A stretch of 64,000 bases of DNA, from contig NYYZ01000039.1 in assembly GCA_002686945.1 (NCBI GenBank), forward strand, positions 62,001 through 126,000. The letters are read 5' to 3'. The DNA is from Planctomycetota bacterium (GTDB lineage: Bacteria; Planctomycetota; UBA1135; GCA-002686595). Each line of letters begins with the position of its first letter. Position 1 is the stretch's first letter. Below, piece by piece: positions 1-7,647 of the stretch. Under the pieces are notes generated by a model, which was not told the origin of the DNA, did not search any database, and saw nothing but the letters and a program-made list of their open reading frames with translations. The translations under genes and the position numbers were made by a program.

Positions 1-1428
1 CGGCACATCACCGACCGATTCATGCCCGACAAGGCGATTGATTGTGTGGATGAGGCCGGGGCCCAGCTGCGCACAGCCATCGATTCCATGCCGCCGGAGC
101 TCGACCAGCTCGAGCGACGCTTGCGCCAACTGGAAATCGAACGGACGGCCCTTCAAAAGGAAGAGAACAGCCAAGACCAGCCCCGTATCGAGGTCATCAA
201 CCGTGAACTTGCTGACTCGACCGAAGAGCAAACCGCCCTCCGCTCCCGGTGGCAAGCGGAGAAGGACCTGATCCAGGCGATTCGTGCGGGCAAGGCACTG
301 ATCGAGAGCCTGCGCGCTGAAGCGGAACAGACTGAACGCAGCGGCGACTTGGAACGGGTGGGTGCGATCCGCTACGGAGAGCTTCCCGAAGCCGAAGCCG
401 ACCTGGAGGCAAACTCCTTGGACCTGGAAGAGCTACAAGCAGGCGGAGCCATGCTCCCCGAAGCGGTTGACGAAGAAATGATCGCTAGCGTAATCAGCCG
501 CTGGACCGGCATCCCTGCCACCCGCCTCCTGGAAACCGAGCGCGAGAAGCTCTTGCACATGGAAGACCGCCTGAGTGAGCGGGTGATCGGCCAGCCCGAG
601 GCGCTGGAGGCAATCTCTCAGGCAGTGCGCCGCGCGCGCGCTGGCCTGCAGGAAACCACACGCCCGCTGGGCTCGTTCCTCTTGGCTGGCCCCACCGGTG
701 TAGGCAAGACCGAGACCGCACGAGCCCTGGCAGATTTTCTCTTCGACGACGAGCACGCCATGGTTCGCCTGGACATGGGCGAGTATATGGAGAAGCACTC
801 GGTCAGCCGCCTGATCGGAGCGCCTCCGGGCTATGTGGGGCACGAAGAGGGTGGCGCCCTTACTGAGGCCGTGCGCCGCAAGCCGCACACCGTGATTCTG
901 CTGGACGAAGTGGAAAAGGCCCACCCCGATGTGTTCAACACCCTGCTGCAAGTGCTCGATGACGGCCGCCTTACGGACAGCCTAGGCCGCACCGTAGACT
1001 TCACCCAGACCCTGGTGCTGATGACCAGCAACCTGCGGGACAAGGACGAACTCAAGGCCTTCTTCCGCCCTGAGTTCCTCAACCGCCTGGACGAGATCCT
1101 CATCTTCAACAACCTCCTCCGTGAGCAGCTGCGAGCCATCGTGGACATCCAAGTCAAGAACCTGGACCAGCACCTGTGGGAGCAGGAGATCACACTCGAG
1201 TTGAGCGATGCCGCGCGCGATCGCCTGGCAGAAATGGGCTGGCACGACGAATACGGCGCCCGCCCGCTCAAACGCGCCCTGCAACGGGAAATCCAAAACC
1301 CTCTGGCAGAAGCGGTGCTATCAGGAGAACTCGGACGAGGAATGTGTGCCCAAGTCGACTGGCAGAAGGACACGGGGTTCAGCCTGCATTCGCAGCCGAG
1401 GCATGCGACGCCAGTGGCGGCGGCCTGA
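1..1428 (+). CDS. clpB: ATP-dependent disaggregase ClpB, 3' part (5' end outside window)
   Basis: Hsp100/ClpB chaperone that works with DnaK to solubilise protein aggregates in the cytoplasm. The frame is open from base 1, and the residues before the first Met (ITDRFMPDKAID) match the end of the first AAA+ domain, so the gene is cut by the window edge. Visible in order: the end of AAA-1; the coiled-coil M domain (about residues 25-150 of the visible part); the linker with SRWTGIP; and the second AAA+ domain with Walker A GPTGVGKT, Walker B VILLDEVEKAH, pore loop GAPPGYVGHEEGG, arginine finger region RPEFLNRLDE and sensor 2 YGARPLKR. The segment between MTSNL and RPEFLNR is about 20 residues shorter than in E. 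coli ClpB. The C-terminus carries a short extra tail. Family assignment is secure. Confidence 0.97.
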   Translation, partial: RHITDRFMPDKAIDCVDEAGAQLRTAIDSMPPELDQLERRLRQLEIERTALQKEENSQDQPRIEVINRELADSTEEQTALRSRWQAEKDLIQAIRAGKALIESLRAEAEQTERSGDLERVGAIRYGELPEAEADLEANSLDLEELQAGGAMLPEAVDEEMIASVISRWTGIPATRLLETEREKLLHMEDRLSERVIGQPEALEAISQAVRRARAGLQETTRPLGSFLLAGPTGVGKTETARALADFLFDDEHAMVRLDMGEYMEKHSVSRLIGAPPGYVGHEEGGALTEAVRRKPHTVILLDEVEKAHPDVFNTLLQVLDDGRLTDSLGRTVDFTQTLVLMTSNLRDKDELKAFFRPEFLNRLDEILIFNNLLREQLRAIVDIQVKNLDQHLWEQEITLELSDAARDRLAEMGWHDEYGARPLKRALQREIQNPLAEAVLSGELGRGMCAQVDWQKDTGFSLHSQPRHATPVAAA

Positions 1429-1472
1429 CTCCGGGATCTCCTCCCATCAGGCCGGATAAGCGGGAGCCCCGG

Positions 1473-1478
1473 TAGACT
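1473..1478 (+). promoter_or_regulatory. Putative -10 element TAGACT for a leaderless transcript
   Basis: TAGACT ends 7 nt before the ATG at 1486 and no Shine-Dalgarno sequence is present. This spacing would put the transcription start at or next to the start codon. The same TAGACT-N7-ATG arrangement occurs on the minus strand before the gene starting at 26332. No good -35 is seen. This is inference from sequence only. Confidence 0.45.
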
Positions 1479-1485
1479 CCACGCC

Positions 1486-2094
1486 ATGAGCGAGTCCTTT
1501 CTTACCCTCGGCGCTGCTTTCGAGTACGAACTGGACCCAATCAAGGGGTCGCGCTTTCTGGCGGTTCTAGCCCCCACCGCGCACGAAGAAGCCGCTATGG
1601 AATTCGTGCAAGAGACCCGCAAGCGCTGGCCGGATGCTCGTCATCACTGCTTCGCCTGGCGGTTGGGACCCAACGGTGCACTGTTCCGGAGTTCCGATGA
1701 CGGGGAGCCTTCCGGCAGCGCAGGCCAGCCGATCTTGAACCAACTAGAAGGGCACGGAGTCACCAACTTGACCTGCGTGGTGCTTCGTTGGTTCGGCGGA
1801 ACCAAGCTCGGAATGGGAGGACTGATGCGAGCCTACGGCGGCGCAGCGGGCAAGGCTCTTGATAGGGCCACCATTCAGAAAGTGGTGATCACCGTTCCGA
1901 TCCGCCTGCTGTTTCCCTGGGAATGTTCGGGTGCTGTAAGCGGAGTTCTCCATGCCCTGAGCCTCAAGGAACAAGCTGCCGACTATGGAGAGCAGGTCAG
2001 CCTGGATATCGATGTACCCAAGAAGATGCTAAAGGCCTTGGAGACGGAACTTGCGGAGCGCACCGGAGGCCGAGTACTGCTGCAAGACCGGTAA
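1486..2094 (+). CDS. YigZ/IMPACT (UPF0029) family protein
   Basis: A 202-residue protein of the widespread YigZ/IMPACT family, whose eukaryotic members modulate translation through GCN2; the bacterial role is poorly defined. The diagnostic family core is clear: SDDGEPSGSAGQPIL around residues 70-84, then VVLRWFGGTKLGMGGLMRAYG around 97-117. The C-terminal half (about 135-202) fits the DUF1949-like ferredoxin-fold domain of YigZ. It lies 57 bases after clpB but has its own putative promoter directly at the start codon. Length is normal for the family. Catalytic activity is not implied by any motif I can see. Confidence 0.93.
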   Translation: MSESFLTLGAAFEYELDPIKGSRFLAVLAPTAHEEAAMEFVQETRKRWPDARHHCFAWRLGPNGALFRSSDDGEPSGSAGQPILNQLEGHGVTNLTCVVLRWFGGTKLGMGGLMRAYGGAAGKALDRATIQKVVITVPIRLLFPWECSGAVSGVLHALSLKEQAADYGEQVSLDIDVPKKMLKALETELAERTGGRVLLQDR

Positions 2095-2148
2095 ACCGCG
2101 GGCGAATCGAAGCGCTTGCCACCCCCGCGCCTCTGCAACAATTAGTCC

Positions 2149-3177
2149 ATGACGTCGCCCACCCCCCGCGGCCTGCGCTGGACCATCTGGCTCCTCTCCA
2201 CCCTGCTCTTCTTCCTGTTCATCTGGCTGCAGGGCTTCGTGCTGGAAGACATCAATGACCAGGAGGGCCCCGATCGCCAACGCATCCAGAACGAGCACAT
2301 TGAGGCTGAACTGGTGGAGAGAGAATCGCAACTCAAGCGTCAGGCCCGGGAATTGGAGCGCGACATCGCCCGGCAGGAGGAAATCAAGACCAACCGACAG
2401 GAGTCCATGTCCGTGGCCCAGCGAACTTGGAACCAATTCGCCCAGGAACACCGGCGGGTTCTGGACTCCGGGCGGCAGCCCCCTGCAGAACTATCCACCA
2501 CCCTGAAGGAGGCGCAAACCCTCTACATGAAGGCCACGGATGAGTTTGAAGAGGCCAACACGAAAATCAGCGACCTGCAACAGATTCAGCACACGATTGC
2601 GTTGGAACAAGAAACCTTGGACCGCGCCTTGAGCATCCAACGGGGCGACGGATACAGCGCGTACATGACGCTCTACCGCGCACACCGCTGGCGTGTGGCA
2701 GCGGGCAAGCTGAGTTTCGTAGTGCCCCTGTTTGTACTCGCTTCCTGGCTTGTGGCCCGTAAGCGCAAGTCAATCTACCGCCCTGTCATGATCGCATTGC
2801 TCGTGTCATCTTTCTTGCGGGTGGGACTGGTCATGCATGAGCACTTCCCCGCAGAATTCTTCAAGTATGTGGGCATTATCGCGTCGGTAATCATCGTCCT
2901 GGGTTTCCTTGTGCACGCCCTACGTTCTGCGGCCACGCCCAAGGAGGACGTCCTGCTACGGCGCCGTCGAGAGGCATACCAGAAGAACTGCTGCCCTGAA
3001 TGTGCCTACACTGTCCCCGATGAAGAGGGCACGACCATGGCCTGCGCCGCCTGTGGAGTCGACCTATTCACGGTCTGCGATGCCTGCGACGGCATCAGAC
3101 ACGAGTTGCTGCCCCACTGCCGCCACTGCGGTGCGCAATCGGAACGGTGGCGAGGGGTGCCTGCCGTCGCTCACTGA
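2149..3177 (+). CDS. Membrane-anchored coiled-coil protein with C-terminal double zinc ribbon
   Basis: Not a family I can name. The 342-residue protein starts with a transmembrane segment (about residues 9-30), followed by a long charged heptad-rich region (about 40-175) likely to form a coiled coil. Three more hydrophobic segments follow (about 187-205, 212-230 and 237-257). The last 60 residues contain four Cys pairs (CPEC, CAAC, CDAC and CRHC), the pattern of two zinc ribbons that would lie in the cytoplasm after an even number of membrane passes. It sits 54 bases after the YigZ gene and 86 bases before an MscS channel gene, so a shared membrane-stress role is possible but only inferred. 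A small perfect hairpin (ACGCTG/CAGCGT, 3178-3192) follows the stop. Confidence 0.8.
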   Translation: MTSPTPRGLRWTIWLLSTLLFFLFIWLQGFVLEDINDQEGPDRQRIQNEHIEAELVERESQLKRQARELERDIARQEEIKTNRQESMSVAQRTWNQFAQEHRRVLDSGRQPPAELSTTLKEAQTLYMKATDEFEEANTKISDLQQIQHTIALEQETLDRALSIQRGDGYSAYMTLYRAHRWRVAAGKLSFVVPLFVLASWLVARKRKSIYRPVMIALLVSSFLRVGLVMHEHFPAEFFKYVGIIASVIIVLGFLVHALRSAATPKEDVLLRRRREAYQKNCCPECAYTVPDEEGTTMACAACGVDLFTVCDACDGIRHELLPHCRHCGAQSERWRGVPAVAH

Positions 3178-3192
3178 ACGCTGGCTCAGCGT
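3178..3192 (+). terminator. Small perfect hairpin after the zinc-ribbon gene
   Basis: ACGCTG-GCT-CAGCGT forms a 6-bp stem with a 3-nt loop immediately after the stop region. There is no T tract, so it is at best a weak or Rho-assisted terminator. Confidence 0.25.
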
Positions 3193-3263
3193 CCCGGTGC
3201 AGAGTTTGCATTCGAACAGGATAATCGAGACCATGAGGTACTCCCGATCCAGATGATTGCCTC

Positions 3264-4334
3264 ATGAACCAGACCCGTTTTCACCTCACTCGTCTTGCAC
3301 TCCTCCTTGTCGCACTCCTGACCATCAATTCGGGGCCGGCAGGAGCCCAGCCCCCAACGACCTGGCAAGGTGCCCCCAATTCGGAGGCAGAGGCCAATGC
3401 GGGAAGCGATCTGGCAGAGGGAACAGATTCTGGCGCGGACCTAGAGGAAGGCCAAGCTTCCATTGCGGATGACCCCGGCGCGTTTCTGACCAACCTCAAG
3501 AATCAGGGCGTGTCCTGGTTCAGAAGAGATGGCCTGGCTGCCCTGGGTAAGCTCGCCCTCTTCCTGGGCCTTCTGCTGCTCACGCGTCTTGCCGCTGGCC
3601 TTGTTTCCAGACTGGTGGACCGCGCCCTGAGTGCCTCACGCCTCGGGGCCTCCAGCATGCTGCAGCGGTTTGCTGTCAACAGCAGCCGCCGAGTGATGCT
3701 CTTCCTGGGCTTCCTCCTCGCCCTTTCCACCGTGGGTATCTCCATTGCTCCCTTCCTGGCAGCCTTCGGGGTGATTGGATTCGTGGTGGGCTTCGCCCTG
3801 CAGGAGACCATGTCGAATTTTGCTGCAGGCGTCATGATCCTGCTCTACCAGCCCTTCGATATCGGTGATGTGGTTTCAGCGGGAGGAGTGACCGGCAAGA
3901 TCAATGGACTTAGTCTGGTCAACACCACCTTCCTGACCGGCGACAACCAGACAATTTTGGTCCCCAACGGCAAGATCTGGGGAAACACCATCACCAATGT
4001 GACCGCCAACGACACCAGACGGGTTGACCTGACCGCCTCAATCTCATACGAAGACAGCATCGAACAAGCGGAGAAGGTTCTTCGAAAGCTGTGCGCTGAC
4101 CACCCTCTGGTTCTCTCTGATCCCGAAACCGTGGTGCGGGTGGGCAGCCTTGGGGATTCCTCAGTGGACCTGCAGGTGAGGCCGTGGGCCAAGACCGAGG
4201 ACTATTGGACCGTACACTTTGATCTGCTGCGCGGGATCAAGGACACCCTGGACCGGGAGGGGATCTCCATGCCCTATCCCCAGCGTGCACTTCATATCGT
4301 TGGATCAACAGAATCCAATCTCCCCCAAGAATAG
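3264..4334 (+). CDS. MscS-family small-conductance mechanosensitive channel
   Basis: Pressure-relief channel of the inner membrane, 356 residues. An N-terminal signal peptide (about residues 1-28, ending near AGA-QP) is followed by an acidic, low-complexity periplasmic stretch (about 30-75). The MscS core comes next: two hydrophobic helices (about 90-115 and 135-160), then the TM3 pore helix with GVIGFVVGFALQET and NFAAG, and the beta domain with QPFDIGDVV and the LVPNGKIWGNTITN motif around residues 230-245. The C-terminal alpha/beta vestibule domain ends with the typical MPYPQ motif near residue 340. The start was chosen as the ATG giving the signal peptide; no strong Shine-Dalgarno is seen. 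Signal peptide plus acidic linker is common among larger MscS relatives. Family assignment is secure. Confidence 0.95.
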   Translation: MNQTRFHLTRLALLLVALLTINSGPAGAQPPTTWQGAPNSEAEANAGSDLAEGTDSGADLEEGQASIADDPGAFLTNLKNQGVSWFRRDGLAALGKLALFLGLLLLTRLAAGLVSRLVDRALSASRLGASSMLQRFAVNSSRRVMLFLGFLLALSTVGISIAPFLAAFGVIGFVVGFALQETMSNFAAGVMILLYQPFDIGDVVSAGGVTGKINGLSLVNTTFLTGDNQTILVPNGKIWGNTITNVTANDTRRVDLTASISYEDSIEQAEKVLRKLCADHPLVLSDPETVVRVGSLGDSSVDLQVRPWAKTEDYWTVHFDLLRGIKDTLDREGISMPYPQRALHIVGSTESNLPQE

Positions 4335-4470
4335 GCTGCACCTGGACTCTCACGCTCGTTTGCAGAGCACAGGGACACCATCGCCGGCTCTGACCAGGTT
4401 ATAGCTGGCCTCTACTTAGCACCCATTCCGGCACCAGATGCCCCTAGGGGGCCTATTTACGACATCTCGC

Positions 4471-4492
4471 GTATAATACTTGATCGTATACT
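4471..4492 (+). promoter_or_regulatory. AT-rich promoter/operator upstream of the AAA ATPase gene
   Basis: A perfect TATAAT (4472-4477) and a second -10-like TATACT (4487-4492) lie in a short AT-rich island. They are embedded in an inverted repeat with arms GTATA (4471-4475) and TATAC (4487-4491). No matching -35 at 16-18 bp is visible. The palindrome over the -10 would suit autoregulation or repression; the regulator is unknown. A separate perfect palindrome CCCCTAGGGG is at 4441-4450. Confidence 0.5.
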
Positions 4493-4515
4493 AAGCCGCT
4501 GGCAGACTCTCCCCC

Positions 4516-5865
4516 ATGTTCGTTGGACGTGATCGAGAGTTAGGAGTGCTGCGGGAGCTCGCCTCCTCTGGACGACCGGAGTTGTTTGTTCTCTACGGCC
4601 GACGACGCGTGGGCAAGACAGAGTTGTTGCAGCACCTCTGCGATGATCGCCGGGCGGTCTACTTCCTCGCGGCCCAGGTGCGCGAACGAGACAACCTGCG
4701 GGCCTTCCGAGACAGTCTGCGCGAGACCCTCGACGATCCCCTGCTGGAGAACATCGAATTTCCGGACTGGCCCACGGCCCTCGCGTACGCGGCGGACAAG
4801 GCAGGCGACGAACGCCTCCTGGTGGTGCTTGACGAATTCCCCTACCTCTGCGAGAACAGCAAGGGCCTGACCAGCCAGATCCAGCGTTTTTGGGATACCA
4901 GGGGCAAACAGAGCAGCCTGATGCTGGTGCTCTGCGGGAGCCAGGTCTCTTTCATGGAGAAAGAGGTGCTGGCGGAGCGCTCACCACTCTTTGGGCGCCG
5001 CACAGGCCAACGGCGTCTTGAGCCTCTAGAACCCGAACAAACCCTGCCATTCCACCCCGGCTGGTCCGTGCGCGACTGCGTTATCACCTACGGCATCCTG
5101 GGGGGCATGCCCGCATACCAGCAACGCTTCCGGGAAGAGCATGACCTTGAAACCAACATCCGGCGTGAGATTTTGCGGCCCGAGGGATACCTCTTTGACG
5201 AGGTGGACTTCCTCCTGCGTAGCGAACTCAGCAGTCCAGCGACCTATGGCTCGATTCTGAGCGCAGTGGCACGTGAACCTGGAAGGCTGGGGGACATCGC
5301 CCAGGCTGTGGGCATTGACTCCACCACTGCAAACAAGTACCTGACGGTTCTACGCGAGATGCGATTGGTGGAACGCGAGATCCCAATTACCGACCCCAAC
5401 CCATTGCGCTCGCGTCGGGGTGTCTATCGTATCTCCGACCGGTTCATCGCATTCCACTTCTGCCATGTACGACCACACCTCTCCCTGATCCACGCGGGCC
5501 GCGGAGAAACAGTCCTGAAAGACAAGGTCGTGCCAAGCTTCGATCGATTGTATGACGAGGCGCGGGTGGAGTTCATCCTCTCTCACTTACGGCGCGAAGC
5601 AGCGGAATGTGTAGGGGAGGAGATCGTCGAAGTAGGGCGCTACCCCGGCCGTTGGGTACGCGCTCTTGGCCGCACCGCTGAAGGCAGCACAGTTGCCGCA
5701 GTCGTGGTTCCCGACAGCCCCACATCCAGCGCCTCCCTGGAGCAGGAACTGGGGGAACTGAGCGCCATCTTCGGTGACAATCCGATCAAGCTGGCCTATG
5801 GCCTGACCAATCACCCCGACCGCCCCCTTGAGGTGGAACGGGTTCCCCAAGGAGAACTCCTATGA
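4516..5865 (+). CDS. AAA/STAND-like ATPase with winged helix and DUF234 C-terminal domain
   Basis: A 449-residue ATPase of the archaeal-type ATPase plus DUF234 group. Walker A YGRRRVGKTELL lies near residues 27-38, Walker B LLVVLDEFPYL near 97-107 and a sensor-like LVLCGS near 137-142. After the ATPase, a winged-helix region (about 240-300, with IAQAVGIDSTTANKYL) precedes the DUF234 region, recognised by GVYRISDRFIAFHF and by SFDRLYDEARVEFI. DUF234 resembles a restriction-endonuclease-like fold in some analyses, but I cannot confirm catalytic residues here. The function of this family is largely unknown. The start codon follows the AT-rich promoter by about 25-40 nt. The next gene starts inside its stop codon (ATGA), so the two are translationally coupled. 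Confidence 0.88.
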   Translation: MFVGRDRELGVLRELASSGRPELFVLYGRRRVGKTELLQHLCDDRRAVYFLAAQVRERDNLRAFRDSLRETLDDPLLENIEFPDWPTALAYAADKAGDERLLVVLDEFPYLCENSKGLTSQIQRFWDTRGKQSSLMLVLCGSQVSFMEKEVLAERSPLFGRRTGQRRLEPLEPEQTLPFHPGWSVRDCVITYGILGGMPAYQQRFREEHDLETNIRREILRPEGYLFDEVDFLLRSELSSPATYGSILSAVAREPGRLGDIAQAVGIDSTTANKYLTVLREMRLVEREIPITDPNPLRSRRGVYRISDRFIAFHFCHVRPHLSLIHAGRGETVLKDKVVPSFDRLYDEARVEFILSHLRREAAECVGEEIVEVGRYPGRWVRALGRTAEGSTVAAVVVPDSPTSSASLEQELGELSAIFGDNPIKLAYGLTNHPDRPLEVERVPQGELL

Positions 5866-6191
5866 GCGATATTACTACCGAATTCCGGCGCTGGTTCGAG
5901 GCCCTAGACCGAAGTGGCGGCAAGGACCGTTGCTACCTCTGTCGGCGTGCCCCGGCTGAGGTGAAGAACTTCTTCGGCTTCGACGAAGACGGTCAGGCCA
6001 CCGAAGCCGCGACCTTTGGCCTGGAGGACGTGACCCTCGAGAAGTCCGACGTCCTCTCCTATCGCAGCCTGCGACCGATCTGTGCTGTATGCCAACTCAA
6101 CCTGGAAGGCATCATGGCCCTCGGGGAAGGCGCTGTCCTGCTGGAGGTCCTGAGAGAAATGCGCGAGGAAAGGGACCGCCTCTGGCCCTAG
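5862..6191 (+). CDS. Small four-cysteine protein coupled to the AAA/DUF234 ATPase
   Basis: A 109-residue hypothetical protein. Two CxxC pairs, CYLC near residue 27 and CAVC near residue 73, could bind one zinc ion in a treble-clef or ribbon-like fold. The C-terminus (about 80-109) is a charged amphipathic helix rich in Arg and Glu. Its ATG overlaps the stop of the ATPase gene by 4 bases, implying coordinated synthesis and perhaps a physical partnership. The sequence does not resemble a DNA-binding ribbon family I know. No function is assigned. Confidence 0.75.
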   Translation: MSDITTEFRRWFEALDRSGGKDRCYLCRRAPAEVKNFFGFDEDGQATEAATFGLEDVTLEKSDVLSYRSLRPICAVCQLNLEGIMALGEGAVLLEVLREMREERDRLWP

Positions 6192-6334
6192 TTGCCAGCG
6201 GCTGACCTGCCCTTGAGCCGCGGATAGAAAATGATGGGAAAGAGACCAGGTTCGCGCTCCCCAGACCTGCCGCCAACGCTAGACTATTCGGCGCTTGACG
6301 CCCCGCATTCACCCTGATCAACCCAAACAACCTC

Positions 6335-6748
6335 ATGTACGACCCCCAAATGGTCCAGCCCATGCGTGATGAACTCACAACCCTGGGCGTGACCGAACTC
6401 CTGACTGCAACGGACGTGGACAGCGCCCTGCGCACCCCCGGCACAACACTGATATTTGTCAATTCGGTCTGCGGCTGCGCGGCGGGCAGCGCCCGCCCGG
6501 GCCTGCGCCTGTCCCTGATGGCCGAGAAGAAACCGGACCAGATCGTGACGGTCTTTGCCGGCATGGAGACCGAGGCCACAGCCCGGGCACGGGAGTACTT
6601 CAAGCCCTATCGGCCCAGTTCCCCTCAAATCGCTCTGATGAAGGACGGTCAACTGGTCCAGATGATCCAGCGCCAGGACATCGAGGGCAGCACGCCCGAT
6701 GTGGTGGCCACCGAGTTACAAAGCGCTTATGACGCGCACTGTGGCTGA
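6335..6748 (+). CDS. Bacilliredoxin, BrxA/BrxB (YphP/YqiW) family
   Basis: Thiol-disulfide exchange protein of 137 residues; Bacillus homologues remove bacillithiol from proteins in the cytoplasm. The family signature is present: MYDPQMVQPMRDELT at the N-terminus, the redox motif VNSVCGCAAGSARPG (CGC) near residues 47-61, the FAGMETEATARAREYF segment near 73-88, and PSSPQIALMKDG near 96-107. Length is typical. Whether this organism makes bacillithiol cannot be seen in this window. A TAGACT hexamer at 6281-6286 may be its -10, leaving a leader of about 40 nt. A perfect 8-bp hairpin (6785-6804) follows the gene. Confidence 0.95.
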   Translation: MYDPQMVQPMRDELTTLGVTELLTATDVDSALRTPGTTLIFVNSVCGCAAGSARPGLRLSLMAEKKPDQIVTVFAGMETEATARAREYFKPYRPSSPQIALMKDGQLVQMIQRQDIEGSTPDVVATELQSAYDAHCG

Positions 6749-6784
6749 TCTGTCATCCAGCACTCTCCCAAGGCGATATCTCTG

Positions 6785-6804
6785 CCTGCGGTGCGGACCG
6801 CAGG
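6785..6804 (+). terminator. GC-rich hairpin downstream of the bacilliredoxin gene
   Basis: CCTGCGGT (6785-6792), loop GCGG, ACCGCAGG (6797-6804): a perfect 8-bp stem 37 bases after the stop codon. No T tract follows, so it may need Rho or serve mRNA stability. Confidence 0.35.
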
Positions 6805-7039
6805 ATCGTAAAACGGGTACACCAGCAGAATTCAAGGGGCTAATGGAGACGGTTGCGCTGCCGCGTTTCAGGGGCCACCATGCCCAACCCGCGAGACATG
6901 AATTCTCATGGTTGTTTGGTCCGATTGTGAACGCGATCACTTGCCTGCGACAATTGGTACCCGCCCGATATCTGAAGTCCTGAACAAGACAGAACTCCCA
7001 CCAATCGGACAGCCTCCTAAATCTTCGAAAGAAAAACTC
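6805..7039. other. Non-coding region upstream of the MarR gene with inverted repeats
   Basis: I see no credible gene between the bacilliredoxin and MarR genes. The region holds a short palindrome, CATGA-ATTC-TCATG (6897-6910), and a pair of 9-bp inverted arms, GTCCGATTG (6919-6927) and CAATCGGAC (7002-7010), 74 bases apart. MarR proteins often bind palindromes near their own promoters, so these are candidate operators only. Confidence 0.4.
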
Positions 7040-7068
7040 TCGACTCAGAAGGAGCCTCTCTGTAATGT
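7040..7068 (+). promoter_or_regulatory. Putative promoter of the MarR gene
   Basis: TCGACT (7040-7045, four of six matches to TTGACA), a 17-bp spacer and TAATGT (7063-7068). The hexamer ends 9 nt before the ATG at 7078, so the transcript would have almost no leader. Confidence 0.45.
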
Positions 7069-7077
7069 CTTCGCCCC

Positions 7078-7584
7078 ATGACTGACCGCGTATCAAGAAT
7101 TGAAAAGGACTGGAAGAGATTGGCCCCCCGTGGTGACACGGAATCCGTGGGTGTTGCTACCCGCTGCCGCCTTCTTACCGAGCATTTTTATCAAGCCTCC
7201 CAGGGTGCCCTTGCCGACTTCGACCTCGTGACCTACGAGTGGGAAGTGCTTGCCATGCTTCTGCGCCGAGGCGCACCCCATCAGGCCAGCGCTGGCGTTA
7301 TCGCCCGGGAAACCGGTCGTTCCAGCGCCTCGATCACCCATCGCTTGGACAAGCTGGGCGAGCGTGGCCTGATCAAGCGCATCACATCAAAGGATGACGG
7401 GCGACTGGTGATGGCCCGGCTGACTGCCAAGGGCAAGCGTCTGGCTCAAAAGGCCTTGCGCCCACGCCTGGCAGCCGCCGAGGGCATTGTCGGCAACCTC
7501 AAGAAGAACGAGCGCAAACAGCTCAACGCTCTGCTCGGCAAGATACTGGTCGGCGTCGACCCCGATGGGGTCAACGACATCTGA
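7078..7584 (+). CDS. MarR-family transcriptional regulator
   Basis: A 168-residue winged-helix DNA-binding protein. The recognition region includes SAGVIARETGRSSASITHRL and the beta-wing segment DDGRLVMARLTAKGKRLAQKA near residues 105-123, both classic for MarR. The N-terminal helix has FYQASQGALADFDLVTYEWEVLAML, close to the dimer helix and the start of the winged helix. MarR proteins often sense phenolics or oxidants; the neighbouring bacilliredoxin and HtrA genes suggest a redox or envelope-stress theme, which is inference. It ends at a strong intrinsic terminator shared with the convergent HtrA gene. Confidence 0.93.
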   Translation: MTDRVSRIEKDWKRLAPRGDTESVGVATRCRLLTEHFYQASQGALADFDLVTYEWEVLAMLLRRGAPHQASAGVIARETGRSSASITHRLDKLGERGLIKRITSKDDGRLVMARLTAKGKRLAQKALRPRLAAAEGIVGNLKKNERKQLNALLGKILVGVDPDGVNDI

Positions 7585-7611
7585 GCCTGCCCCTGATCCA
7601 TCAAACCCACG

Positions 7612-7642
7612 CGGCCCCCTCCCTACGGACGGGGCCGTTTTT
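7612..7642 (+). terminator. Rho-independent terminator of the MarR gene
   Basis: Perfect 7-bp GC stem, CGGCCCC (7612-7618) with GGGGCCG (7631-7637), a 12-nt loop, followed at once by TTTTT (7638-7642). It lies between two convergent genes. The T tract is only on the plus strand, so it serves the MarR transcript. Confidence 0.85.
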
Positions 7643-7647
7643 CTTGC

